From Gemmobacter fulvus (GTDB taxonomy: Bacteria; Pseudomonadota; Alphaproteobacteria; Rhodobacterales; Rhodobacteraceae): a DNA stretch of 64,000 nt. The DNA is taken from positions 1,302,001 to 1,366,000 of the forward strand of contig NZ_CP076361.1 of the NCBI RefSeq assembly GCF_018798885.1. The letters are read 5' to 3'. Below the pieces are notes generated by a model that was not told where the DNA came from, searched no databases, and saw nothing but the letters and a program-made list of their open reading frames with translations. Made by a program: the position numbers and the translations under genes. Shown in pieces: positions 52,970 to 61,488 of this stretch (position 1 is its first letter; each line of letters starts with the position of its first letter).

Positions 52970-53779
52970 TCAGTTGCTGGCCTGAACACCCAGTTCGCGC
53001 TTGGCCGCTTCGGCCTCGGCTGCGATTTGCGCTTTCAGCTTTTCTTCATTGATGGCGCGTTTTGCGGCGATTTCATCGACGCGGGCGGCGTCATAGGGGA
53101 TCAGCAGGCCCCATTCGTCTTCCATCATCTTGCCCTCCAGCCGCTCGGATTCCTCCTGCGTGCGGGCCTTGACCACCGTGCCAAGCCGGACCCGGTTATA
53201 GAGGTCGATCGCATCCTGATTGAACAGGCGGATACATCCGGCCGAGGTGGCCCGCCCGATGGAGCGGTTGTCGATGGTGCCATGGATGCGGAAATAGGTG
53301 TCGCGGCCACCGCGATAGAGATACAGCGCCCGTGCGCCCAGCGGGTTTTCCAGACCGCCCGGCAGACCGCCCGCATATTCGGCATAGAACTCCGGCATGG
53401 TGCGGATCATGTTCGCGGTCGGCGTCCAGGACGGCCATTCTTCCTTGCGGTTGATCACGGCGCTGCCCCGGAAGCCAAGACCCACACGCCCGACCGCGAT
53501 GGAATAGCGCATCGCGCGACCGCCATCGAGAATGTAGTAAAGCTTGCGGGCAAAGGGATCGACCACAATGGTGCCCGGCCCTTCGCTGCCGTTATAGGCA
53601 ACTTCCTCGCGCGGAGGCGAGCCGACGAACTGCCGCTCCTGAACGGCAGGGATCAGAAACCCGCCATCCTCGACGGCTTCATATCCCGGCACCGTGTTCG
53701 GTGCCTTTTGTTCCGGTGGTGCCGCCGCGCAGGCGGCGAGCGTCACGAATGACAGAAGGGCAAAAAGGCGGGAGAACAT
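52970..53779 (-). CDS. L,D-transpeptidase lipoprotein (YkuD)
   Basis: 269 aa from ATG 53779. Lipobox LAAC (Cys16) ends the signal peptide. The YkuD domain runs from about 75 to 210 with active-site RIHGTIDNRSIGRATSAGCIRLFN (His and Cys of HX14-17[ST]HGChN type). A C-terminal tail of about 55 residues is charged and helical. It crosslinks or attaches proteins to peptidoglycan in the periplasm. Confidence 0.9.
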   Translation of the reverse strand: MFSRLFALLSFVTLAACAAAPPEQKAPNTVPGYEAVEDGGFLIPAVQERQFVGSPPREEVAYNGSEGPGTIVVDPFARKLYYILDGGRAMRYSIAVGRVGLGFRGSAVINRKEEWPSWTPTANMIRTMPEFYAEYAGGLPGGLENPLGARALYLYRGGRDTYFRIHGTIDNRSIGRATSAGCIRLFNQDAIDLYNRVRLGTVVKARTQEESERLEGKMMEDEWGLLIPYDAARVDEIAAKRAINEEKLKAQIAAEAEAAKRELGVQASN

Positions 53780-53869
53780 GGGGGGCACGTTGGACTCGGG
53801 GCTCGGGGTGAATTCCCTGACAAAAGCGCCAGCCAGGCCCGGCAGGTCAACCCCTTCCTCGTGGTCCGG

Positions 53870-53901
53870 AAAACAAATCCCCCGGCCATGGCAGCCGGGG
53901 G
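53870..53901 (-). terminator. Terminator of the phytase-like gene
   Basis: On minus, CCCCCGGC and GCCGGGGG (53894-53901 and 53879-53886) with a 7-nt loop, then ATTTGTTTT. Lies 39 bases after the stop at 53940. Confidence 0.7.
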
Positions 53902-53939
53902 ACACATTTCAGGCCATATCGGCCGGGATTGCAGCAGGA

Positions 53940-56102
53940 TCAGCGCATCGCGCCAATCTGCCAGAACAGCGTCTCGCCCGAGCTGTCATCGGTGCCATCA
54001 TTGTCGGTCACAACCCAGCCGGTGCCCGCCGCGTCGATGGCAAAGCCTTCGACCTTTTCGGCGGTATAGCCGTTCAGCACGCCCAGATCGGGGATCAGGT
54101 CGCGCACCACCTCTTTCGTGACCACCGGCAGCGGACCGCCAAGGGCTGCGGGTTTCAGATCGGCCAGCGCCACGCGGGTCAGCGATTTCACCTGTGCCGC
54201 AGCGCCGGTGCCATTGTCGCGTTCGATCAGATAGGCCCAATCCCCATCAATGGTGATTTCCGACAGGCCCATCCAGCGGCCTTCGCCTGCGGGATCCAGC
54301 GGGTAATGCACGGCACCCCAGCTTTCCTCTTCGGTGTCATAGGCCAGAAGCTTGGTCATGCCCTTGGGATCATCTTTCCATTCGCGCTGCATGGCAATCC
54401 ACAGGGTCTTGCCCTGCACGGCGATGCCTTCGGCCCCGAAGCGGATCTCATGCGCCAGCAGTTCGGCGGGCAGCGCGATTTCTTGATCAATCGCCCCCTC
54501 GGCATCCACATGATAGATGCCATGCGGGATCAGCCGGTCGCTGCGCCCTTCGGAGGCCAGCCAGAACCCGCCTTCGCCATCGCTGGCAATGCCTTCCAGA
54601 TCCAGCTTCTGCGCCGGATTGCCATCGCGCGTGACCGGCAGGGCTGCGGTGATCCGCGCCGGGGTCTGCGTGGCGTCCAGCGTGTAGATCATCGGGGCCG
54701 CGCCATAAACGCTGTCCGACACGGCATAAAGCTTGCCCGCCTGCGCCGGATCGGCAGCCAGACCCGACAGCGCGCCCCAGCCCAACAGCTCTGCCGTGCC
54801 TTCGGAAGTGATCATCGGATAGGCCGCCGTGCCTTCGGCCAGTTCATACAGCATGACATGCGCCCGCACGCCGCCATCCTCGATCAGGTCCACCTCATTG
54901 GCGCTGGCCAGCAGGTTGCGCTGCGGAATCGCCACCATGCCTTCGGGGCTGACGCCCGAGGGCAGAAGCTGTTTCAGAACCGGATTGGCCGCATCCGTCA
55001 TGTCATAGACACCGATCAGCGAGGCGCGTTCCGACGCGACAAAGGCCATCGGCACGCCGCCAAAGGTGGCAAGCTCCACCGTTTCCAGCTCTGCACCCTT
55101 CTTGTTGCGCTTGTCCGGGTAGTGACCGGCGGCCGCAATCGCGTGCTCAAGGCTGGCCCCGCTTTCATAGGCAACCGCGCCGTCACGCTTGAACACGGTC
55201 CAGCTGCGCGAGCCGCCTTCCCAATCGCCTTCATTGGCGGTGACGATGTGATCGGCATCCAGCCACTTCACCCCGTCAGGCTCCCGCAGCACACCATCTT
55301 TTTTGCCGGTAAAGCGCAGGGCGCCATCCTTTTTGGTGTCGATCCCGTCCAGATCCACGCTGCCCGCGCTGAAGTGGCTGGTCACGCTGCCATCGGCCCC
55401 GATGATGACGATGTGGTTGTTTTCCTGAAGCGTCACGACGATTTCGCCCGCCGCGTTCACATCCACATATTCCGGCTCGGGGTCATCCGCGCCGATGGCG
55501 GCAAGGCCGGTCAGCTCGATCTTTTGCAGTCCCGCACAGTCGATGGCCCCATCCTTGACCGGCAGTTTTACCACAAACCCGGCAGGCATCTGCGGGATTG
55601 CACCGTCATTCACCTCTTCATCGCGCTCATTCTCGATGGCGATGGCGACAAAGCTGCCGTCTTTGGCGCGGGCCACCGAATCCGGCTGCCCCCCCAGATC
55701 ACATTCGGCGGTCACGGCTTTGCTGGCCAGATCGACGGTGACGAGCTTGCCCGACGGATTGGTAAAGCTTTCCGAGGTATCGACGCCGACAAACACCTTG
55801 CCGCCGATTTCCTGTGCGGTGGTCGGCTCGCCGCCCATGGCAATATTGCCCAGGGGCTTCGGGGCCTTCGGATCGGTGATGTCGATCAGGCCAATCCCCC
55901 CCAGCGGGCTGTCGGTATAGATCAGCGTCATGCCATCTTCGGTGGCAGTGATGATCTCGGCGCTGGTCGGGCGCATCTGATCTTCGCCCGAGGCCATGTT
56001 CAGCGGCGTGGCAAAGCTGGACACACGGTTGAACACCGGCTCGGACAGGGCGGGGCTGGCTGCCACAAGGGCAAGCGCGGAAGTGAAGGTCAGAAAACGC
56101 AT
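53940..56102 (-). CDS. Exported esterase-like/phytase-like beta-propeller protein
   Basis: 720 aa. Signal peptide (MRFLTFTSALALVAASPALS). Residues about 25-430 form a propeller-like region with repeats such as GGIGLIDITDPKAPKPLG and PNPVLKQLLPSG-type blades (choice-of-anchor-I-like). The C-terminal 280 residues match the esterase-like phytase domain (DLEGIASDGEGGFWLASEGRSDRLI, VEGFAIDAAGTGWVVTDNDG). Very acidic overall. Periplasmic or secreted; possibly releases phosphate from organic phosphates. Confidence 0.85.
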   Translation of the reverse strand: MRFLTFTSALALVAASPALSEPVFNRVSSFATPLNMASGEDQMRPTSAEIITATEDGMTLIYTDSPLGGIGLIDITDPKAPKPLGNIAMGGEPTTAQEIGGKVFVGVDTSESFTNPSGKLVTVDLASKAVTAECDLGGQPDSVARAKDGSFVAIAIENERDEEVNDGAIPQMPAGFVVKLPVKDGAIDCAGLQKIELTGLAAIGADDPEPEYVDVNAAGEIVVTLQENNHIVIIGADGSVTSHFSAGSVDLDGIDTKKDGALRFTGKKDGVLREPDGVKWLDADHIVTANEGDWEGGSRSWTVFKRDGAVAYESGASLEHAIAAAGHYPDKRNKKGAELETVELATFGGVPMAFVASERASLIGVYDMTDAANPVLKQLLPSGVSPEGMVAIPQRNLLASANEVDLIEDGGVRAHVMLYELAEGTAAYPMITSEGTAELLGWGALSGLAADPAQAGKLYAVSDSVYGAAPMIYTLDATQTPARITAALPVTRDGNPAQKLDLEGIASDGEGGFWLASEGRSDRLIPHGIYHVDAEGAIDQEIALPAELLAHEIRFGAEGIAVQGKTLWIAMQREWKDDPKGMTKLLAYDTEEESWGAVHYPLDPAGEGRWMGLSEITIDGDWAYLIERDNGTGAAAQVKSLTRVALADLKPAALGGPLPVVTKEVVRDLIPDLGVLNGYTAEKVEGFAIDAAGTGWVVTDNDGTDDSSGETLFWQIGAMR

Positions 56103-56261
56103 CGGGCATCCTCAAGCTATGATGGCGGAGGCATGACCGCTGCGGGTAACGTGCGGATAACACGCGGATTACCGTTTTGTGACGGCAGGGCCGCCCCTGC
56201 TCGCAGCCTTGTGTTCGGACGCCGCGTCGACACCTGCGGCGGGATTTGTTAGCAGGCCAGC

Positions 56262-56621
56262 ATGGCTTTGTTGCGGTCTGTCTTCCTTGCGCTGCTGGTG
56301 CTTGCGGTTCTGCCGTGGGGTGCCTATGCGGCTGCGCGGATGCAGGCAGTGCGCGGTGAAAGCAGCCAGCCATCCACGCCACCCGCGACAGGAATGGCGG
56401 CGCAGACGGCAGGCGCGCCGCCCGCCGATGCCGCACTGACCCTGCACCGATGTGGCACCTTCCTGCTGACGGGATCGTCCTGCGCGCCCGAGCTTGTCGC
56501 GCTGCCCGTCACCCTGCCGCCGCCGCCGCTGTCGGAACAGCACACCGGCTGGACGCTCGACGGTGGCTGGCGCACCGGGGTCATTCCGCCCGTCAAGAAA
56601 AAGCCGCCGCGCCTGATGTGA
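56262..56621 (+). CDS. Small exported hypothetical protein
   Basis: 119 aa. A signal peptide (LLRSVFLALLVLAVLPWGAYA), then a proline- and alanine-rich linker, a cysteine pair (RCGTFLLTGSSCAPE) and a proline-rich, basic end (PPVKKKPPRLM). Not recognised. Divergent from the phytase-like gene and close upstream of an L,D-transpeptidase. Ribosome site weak. Confidence 0.6.
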   Translation: MALLRSVFLALLVLAVLPWGAYAAARMQAVRGESSQPSTPPATGMAAQTAGAPPADAALTLHRCGTFLLTGSSCAPELVALPVTLPPPPLSEQHTGWTLDGGWRTGVIPPVKKKPPRLM

Positions 56622-56679
56622 AGCCGGTCGCTGCCGCCGTGGGTGCAGCTTTCCCGTTTTGCATCAGAAGGACCGAGAC

Positions 56680-57372
56680 ATGATCTCTCGCCGCATGTTC
56701 GTTGCTGCGGGCGCCTCCGCCGCCCTGTCGGCCTGCGCCGCCCTGACGCCGCCCGCCCCGCCCCCGCCGGAAAAGCCGGTCTACCCGCCGCTGCCCGCCC
56801 ATTACGGTGCCATCACCGACGAGCCCTATCCGGTGCCCGCCGTGCCCGAAGGCATCGTGCCGCCGCATCTGTGGCGACAGCAGGTGGCCAATCCTTACCC
56901 GGATCAGCCGGTCGGCACGATCATCGTCGATCCTTCGGCGGGGCAGCTGCATCTTGTCGAAAGCGCCGAGACGGCGATGCGTTACGGGGCCGGCACCGGC
57001 GCGGATGCCTATTCCTGGAGCGGCGATGCGAGACTGCAATTCTGGCGCGAATGGCCGGTGTGGAAGGCCCCGGATTCGATGATCGCGCGCCGCCCGGAAT
57101 TTGCCCCCTATTCGGTGGCCAATGGCGGTATGCCACCGGGGCCGGGCAATCCGCTGGGCGCGCGGGCATTTTATCTGTTCCAGAACGGGAAAGACACGCT
57201 GTATCGCATCCACGGCGCCTGCGAGCCGAAATATCTGGGCAAGGCGGTGTCGTCCGGCTGTATCCGGTTGCTGGATCAGGACGTGATCGACCTGCACCGC
57301 CGCGCCCGCCACGGCGCAAGGGTGCGGGTGCTGCCTGCGGTGGCCCCCGCCGCGATTCTTGGGCTTTATTGA
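56680..57372 (+). CDS. L,D-transpeptidase lipoprotein (YkuD), second copy
   Basis: 230 aa from ATG 56680 (AAGGA upstream; an upstream TTG is ignored). The signal peptide ends LSACAA (lipobox-like, Cys19; twin-arginine SRRMF at its start). YkuD domain about 85-225 with RIHGACEPKYLGKAVSSGCIRLLDQD. About 40% alike by eye with the copy at 52970, sharing the EWP.W.....M domain. Both flank the phytase-like gene. Confidence 0.88.
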   Translation: MISRRMFVAAGASAALSACAALTPPAPPPPEKPVYPPLPAHYGAITDEPYPVPAVPEGIVPPHLWRQQVANPYPDQPVGTIIVDPSAGQLHLVESAETAMRYGAGTGADAYSWSGDARLQFWREWPVWKAPDSMIARRPEFAPYSVANGGMPPGPGNPLGARAFYLFQNGKDTLYRIHGACEPKYLGKAVSSGCIRLLDQDVIDLHRRARHGARVRVLPAVAPAAILGLY

Positions 57373-57382
57373 CCCGGAGGCA

Positions 57383-57419
57383 CACCTTGCGCGGGCAGGC
57401 TGTCTGCCCGCGCAAGGTG
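57383..57419. terminator. Perfect 16-bp hairpin between convergent genes
   Basis: CACCTTGCGCGGGCAG (57383-57398) and CTGCCCGCGCAAGGTG (57404-57419) pair without mismatch, loop GCTGT. It lies between the L,D-transpeptidase stop and the creatinase stop. No T-run on either side, so it is either a Rho-type mRNA end or a protective hairpin. Confidence 0.6.
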
Positions 57420-57426
57420 CCACATC

Positions 57427-58632
57427 TCAGGCCACCACGTTGAAATCCGGGCCATAGGGATATTTGGTGATATCCTCGGCCCCGTCTTCGGTGATGAACA
57501 GGATGTCATGTTCACGGTAGCCCCCGGCCCCCGGCTGGCCTTCGGGGATGGTCAGCATCGGCTCCATGCTGATCACCATGCCCGGTTCCAGCACCGTGTC
57601 GATATCCTCGCGCAGCTCCAGCCCGGCTTCGCGCCCGTAGTAATGCGACAGAATGCCAAAGCTGTGGCCATAGCCGAAGGTGCGGTATTGCAGCAGCTGG
57701 CGTTCCTCGAAGAAGGCGTTGATCTTGGCCGTCACCTCCGAACACACCGCACCCGGCACCAGCAGGCTCATGCCATATTCATGCGCGGCGATATTCGCCT
57801 CCCAGATCCGCAGGCTGGCGGCATCCACAGCCCCCATGAACATCGTGCGTTCCAGCGCCGTGTAATAGCCCGAGATCATCGGGAAGGTGTTCAGGCTGAG
57901 AATGTCGCCGTGCTGCAAGGCGCGCGATGTCACCGGATTGTGGGCCCCGTCGGTATTGATGCCCGACTGGAACCAGACCCAGCTGTCGCGATATTCCGCA
58001 TCGGGAAAGCGCTTGGCAATCTCCAGCTCCATCGCGTCGCGGCCTGCCATGGCCACGTCGATCTCGCGCGCGCCGATCCGCACCGCCTCGCGGATGGCAA
58101 AGCCGCCCACATCGGCCACACCCGCACCATGGCGGATCAGATCCAGCTCGGCCTGCGATTTGCGCATCCGCTGCTGCATGGTGGCGGGGGCAATATCGAA
58201 CCCCTTGGTCGGGCGCAGAAACGCCGTCAGCTTTTCGGATTGCAGCATGGTCAGGTGATCCGCCTCGCAGCCGATCACCTTGCCGGTGCCCGTCACCGAC
58301 AGGATCGCGCGCCAGTAATTGTCGCGCTGCCAGTCGGTATAGGTGATCGCATCGCCGTGGCAGCGCCGCCAGGGCTGCGCCGCGTCAATGCCCGCACTGA
58401 TCGTGACGCTTTCGCCCGGTGTCACCACAAGCGCATAGGGCCGCCCGAAGGAACAATACAGAAAGCCCGAGTAATAGGCGATATTGTGCATCGAAGTGAA
58501 AACGCAGGCCTCCACCCCGTTATCCTGCATGATCTGGCGCAGCCCGGCCAGACGAGTCTCATATTCAGATGCCGCAAAGGGCAGCACCCGGTCACCTTGG
58601 TGAAAGCGATAGAATTGTGGACGTTCCGTCAT
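57427..58632 (-). CDS. Creatinase (creatine amidinohydrolase)
   Basis: 401 aa from ATG 58632 (GAGG upstream). It is a pita-bread-fold M24 protein that agrees strongly with what I recall of the Pseudomonas enzyme: TSMHNIAYYSGFLYCSFGRPYALVV, TYTDWQRDNYWRAI, and the active-site set INTDGAHNPVTS (His231), YYTALERT (Glu261), TFGYGHSFGILSHYYGREAG (His323), ISMEPM (Glu357). Creatinase hydrolyses creatine to sarcosine and urea. No sarcosine oxidase, creatininase or transporter gene adjoins it, so the rest of the pathway must lie elsewhere. Confidence 0.92.
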   Translation of the reverse strand: MTERPQFYRFHQGDRVLPFAASEYETRLAGLRQIMQDNGVEACVFTSMHNIAYYSGFLYCSFGRPYALVVTPGESVTISAGIDAAQPWRRCHGDAITYTDWQRDNYWRAILSVTGTGKVIGCEADHLTMLQSEKLTAFLRPTKGFDIAPATMQQRMRKSQAELDLIRHGAGVADVGGFAIREAVRIGAREIDVAMAGRDAMELEIAKRFPDAEYRDSWVWFQSGINTDGAHNPVTSRALQHGDILSLNTFPMISGYYTALERTMFMGAVDAASLRIWEANIAAHEYGMSLLVPGAVCSEVTAKINAFFEERQLLQYRTFGYGHSFGILSHYYGREAGLELREDIDTVLEPGMVISMEPMLTIPEGQPGAGGYREHDILFITEDGAEDITKYPYGPDFNVVA

Positions 58633-58959
58633 AACAGACCTCATCGCAGGGGTCTGGCCTGATCGCGCCACAAGACCCCGAAAGGTCCCGGCGTACAGGA
58701 CTTGGGCAGGGTTTACGGCCCTGCGAGCGGAAAGGCCTGAAAGCCCCTGCGGCGACGCCATCGCCACGACTCTGCCACAACATTGCAGAAAATGACGCAG
58801 CGTTCAACTGCCGCAAAATAAATGCCCGCAATTCAATATTTACCCATCCGCCACAAAATTGCCCCAATCAGAACACCTCAGGGCAACATTCGTCAGTGAC
58901 CCTCTCCTTTGGGTTGAGCCGCATTGGTTGAACAAAACACCGAAAGACAAGGAGGCATC
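58633..58959. other. Divergent intergenic region with a leader hairpin
   Basis: 327 bases without a gene between creatinase (minus) and the Hint-domain gene (plus). 58649-58679 holds an imperfect hairpin: GGGGTCT and AGACCCC (58649-58655, 58673-58679), with TGGC/GCCA (58655-58658, 58667-58670) inside; it lies 16 bases before the creatinase ATG and could be a leader structure or operator. 58780-58880 is clearly AT-rich and presumably holds both promoters; I cannot assign -35/-10 boxes with confidence. A short TTG-started extension of the downstream gene is not used. Confidence 0.5.
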
Positions 58960-59958
58960 ATGCCTGACTTTGCCGTTCAGGGACGAGTTTACAACGGGTC
59001 ACTGCTTGCAGCGAATCTGCTGTCGCAACAACAAACGCTGGTGCTGTCTGACTTCGGTACAACGACATCCAGCACGCTTACTGACGAGAATGACAAGATC
59101 ACCGTCGGCGAGACTGTGACGCTGGACGGAGTCGAGTTCACCATGATCGGCACCGGCACCGCCCAGCCGGGAATCAACGTCCTTGGCGTGACGGTGCCGA
59201 CCGGCACGCCGGTCGATCTGATCGTGATGCAATCCTCGGTCACGGGCGACTTTCACTTCATCTTTCCCGATGGTCTGCCCAATGCCTTGGGCATGATCGC
59301 GCTTGTGGTGGATGTCGATGCGGTCGGTTATGATTTTGGAACCGATGCGCCGCTGTGTTTTGCGGCGGGCACGCTGATTCAGACGATGAGGGGTCTGGTG
59401 CCGGTCGAGGCGCTGCGCCCCGGAACGGCCCTGAAAAGCGCTGATGGCACGCCTTTGATCGTGCGCGCGGTTCTGGAAACAACTGCGCCGGAAGGCCCGG
59501 CGGTGCGCCACCTGCCGGTGCGGATCGAAGCGAACACCTTTGGCCCCGGCATGCCGAAGCGGACCCTGCGGGTCAGCCAGCAACACCGCCTGCCGATCAG
59601 CGGCGGCCTGCTGGAAACCTGCTTTGCCATGACCGCCGCCCTTGCCCCTGCCGTCGCATTCATCAACTTTGACGGTGTTCGGCTGGACATCGGCGGCGTG
59701 GCCCCCCGGTTCCATCACCTGCTCTGTGACCGCCATGGCCTTGTGTTTGCCGAAGGTCTGGCGGCGGAAACGCTGCTGGCCTCGGCAGAGGATGCCCCGG
59801 TCGCGCTGAAGGACGAAACGGCCCTGCCCTGCCTGCCGGTGCTGACCGTGCGCGAAACCCGCATGTTGCTGCGGGCGGCGGGCGCACCGCGCAGCGGATC
59901 GCTGCGGATCGGCTGCGGATCGGCGCTTGCCGAAACGGATCTGCGTATGTTCGCCTGA
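58960..59958 (+). CDS. Hint-domain (Hedgehog/intein-type) protein
   Basis: 332 aa from ATG 58960 with AAGGAGG five bases upstream. Residues 1-130 are an unknown domain with the run of T, S and V; the Hint module starts at PLCFAAGTLIQT (Cys133, the nucleophile position) and continues with VRHLPVRIEANTFGPG and VSQQHRLPISGG (His208, block B/F type). The family carries out self-splicing or cleavage, and Hint-like secreted proteins are common in Rhodobacteraceae, often with RTX repeats. Self-cleavage here is not proven. A tail of about 50 residues follows the module. Confidence 0.82.
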   Translation: MPDFAVQGRVYNGSLLAANLLSQQQTLVLSDFGTTTSSTLTDENDKITVGETVTLDGVEFTMIGTGTAQPGINVLGVTVPTGTPVDLIVMQSSVTGDFHFIFPDGLPNALGMIALVVDVDAVGYDFGTDAPLCFAAGTLIQTMRGLVPVEALRPGTALKSADGTPLIVRAVLETTAPEGPAVRHLPVRIEANTFGPGMPKRTLRVSQQHRLPISGGLLETCFAMTAALAPAVAFINFDGVRLDIGGVAPRFHHLLCDRHGLVFAEGLAAETLLASAEDAPVALKDETALPCLPVLTVRETRMLLRAAGAPRSGSLRIGCGSALAETDLRMFA

Positions 59959-60053
59959 TGCACCACCGAACCGCAGCGGTTGCCTTGCATGACGCGGAAC
60001 GATCCCCATCTAACCGGGTGAGGTTCCGCTTTATGCCCTGAAGGAGACTGCCG

Positions 60054-60389
60054 ATGCGCTGCCCCGTGGACAATGAAACCCTGGTGATGACTGATCGCAA
60101 TGGGGTCGAGATCGACTATTGCCCCAAATGCCGGGGCGTCTGGCTGGATCGCGGCGAATTGGACAAGATCATCGAACGTGGTGCTGCGGTCCCCGCTCCG
60201 CAAGCCGCAGCCCCCCGCCCGCTCTATCAACCCGAACCGCCGCGCGGCGAGGCTTTCGCCCCGCCCCCGCATCGGGATCAGGGCTATCGCGAACCTTCGC
60301 GCGACGGCTATCGCGGCTCGGATGACGACTATCGCGGCCACAGGAAAAAGAAGCGTGAAGGCTTCTTGTCCGATCTGTTCGATTTCTGA
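60054..60389 (+). CDS. zf-TFIIB zinc-ribbon protein
   Basis: 111 aa. The N-terminal zinc ribbon MRCPVDNETLVMTDRNG ... IDYCPKCRGVWLDRGELDKI has the four conserved ligands (C3, C23 and C26 clear). The rest is low complexity, rich in proline and arginine (YREPSRDGYRGSDDD), ending KKKREGFLSDLFDF. GGAG at the start. Function unknown; the family is widespread. Confidence 0.9.
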   Translation: MRCPVDNETLVMTDRNGVEIDYCPKCRGVWLDRGELDKIIERGAAVPAPQAAAPRPLYQPEPPRGEAFAPPPHRDQGYREPSRDGYRGSDDDYRGHRKKKREGFLSDLFDF

Positions 60390-60437
60390 TCTCCGAACAG
60401 GGCCTTGCCCCCGGCACGGCCTTGGCGCAGCCTTGAC

Positions 60438-60464
60438 GCGCGGCAGAACACGGATCTGCCGCGC
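60438..60464 (+). promoter_or_regulatory. GC-rich hairpin in the leader of the P1 peptidase gene
   Basis: GCGCGGCAGA (60438-60447) and TCTGCCGCGC (60455-60464) form a perfect 10-bp stem with a 7-nt loop, ending nine bases before the start codon at 60474. It could serve as a terminator of the preceding zinc-ribbon gene or modulate translation. Confidence 0.45.
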
Positions 60465-60473
60465 GGAACAGGG

Positions 60474-61481
60474 ATGGCACAGATGAAACCCGGGGTGCGC
60501 AATCTGATCACCGATGTGGCGGGGCTGCGGGTCGGCCATGCACAGGATGCCACGCTGCGCAGTGGCGCAACCGTTCTGCTGGCCGATACGCCCTTTGTGG
60601 CGGCGGTCAATGTCATGGGCGGCGCGCCCGGCACGCGCGAGACGGATCTTCTGGCCCCCGACCGGCTGGTGCAGCAAGTGGATGCTCTTGTGCTGTCAGG
60701 CGGATCGGCCTTCGGGCTCGATGCCGCGTCGGGCGTGGCGGACGGCCTGCGCCGCATGGGCCGGGGCTTTGCCGTGGGCACGCAGCGGGTACCGATCGTG
60801 CCGGGGGCCATCCTGTTCGATCTGCTGAATGGCGGCAACAAGGATTGGGACGAGAACCCCTATAAACAACTCGGACGCCGCGCCCTTGCCGAAGCGGGAA
60901 CGGATTTCCTGCTGGGCACCATCGGCGCAGGGTATGGCGCGGCCACCGGCAGATGGAAAGGCGGGCTCGGCTCGGCCTCTTGTGTGCTGGACAGCGGTAT
61001 CACCGTGGGCGCGCTGGTGGCCGTGAACGCGCTTGGCAGCGTGACCATCGGCGATGGTCCACAGTTCTGGGCCGCCCCCTGGGAGCTGGATGGCGAGTTT
61101 GGCGGGCTGGGCCTGCCGACGCATTTCCCTGCCGAGACCGATCCGCTGCCGATGAAACGCATGGGCGAGGCCACTACCATCGCCATCGTCGCCACCGATG
61201 CCGCCCTGACGCAGGCCGAGGCGCAGCGCATCGCCACAGCCGCGCAGGATGGCATGGCGCGGGCCATCGTGCCCGCGCACACGCTGCTGGACGGCGATCT
61301 GGTCTTTGCCGCCGCCACCGGCAGCTGGCACATGGCTGATCCGCTGCGCGATCTGTTCCAGATCGGCCACGCCGCCGCCTGCTGTCTGGCGCGGGCGATT
61401 GCGCGCGGGGTTCATGCCGCCCGACCCATGCCGGGCGACCTGCAACCCTGCTGGCAAAGCCACCCTTTCGCGCCGCGCTGA
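60474..61481 (+). CDS. P1-family (S58/DmpA/NylC-type) peptidase
   Basis: 335 aa from ATG 60474. Motifs: DALVLSGGSAFGLDAASGV, RWKGGLGSAS (163-169 core) and ATTIAIVATDAALTQAEA. By comparison with NylC and DmpA as I recall them, autocleavage should release Thr234 (in EATTI) as the N-terminal nucleophile; an alanine precedes it where NylC has asparagine. The family hydrolyses D-amino-acid peptides or nylon oligomers. ATG 60483 is an alternative start. Substrate unknown. Confidence 0.87.
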   Translation: MAQMKPGVRNLITDVAGLRVGHAQDATLRSGATVLLADTPFVAAVNVMGGAPGTRETDLLAPDRLVQQVDALVLSGGSAFGLDAASGVADGLRRMGRGFAVGTQRVPIVPGAILFDLLNGGNKDWDENPYKQLGRRALAEAGTDFLLGTIGAGYGAATGRWKGGLGSASCVLDSGITVGALVAVNALGSVTIGDGPQFWAAPWELDGEFGGLGLPTHFPAETDPLPMKRMGEATTIAIVATDAALTQAEAQRIATAAQDGMARAIVPAHTLLDGDLVFAAATGSWHMADPLRDLFQIGHAAACCLARAIARGVHAARPMPGDLQPCWQSHPFAPR

Positions 61482-61488
61482 TCCGCCC

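Noticed and set aside
53694-56252. 852-codon open frame on plus opposite the phytase-like gene
   Set aside because: Antisense shadow; rich in His/Arg/Gln with no motif, while the minus frame has a signal peptide and family domains.
56645-56680. Start of the second L,D-transpeptidase at TTG 56659
   Set aside because: ATG 56680 has AAGGA at good spacing and begins a clean signal peptide.
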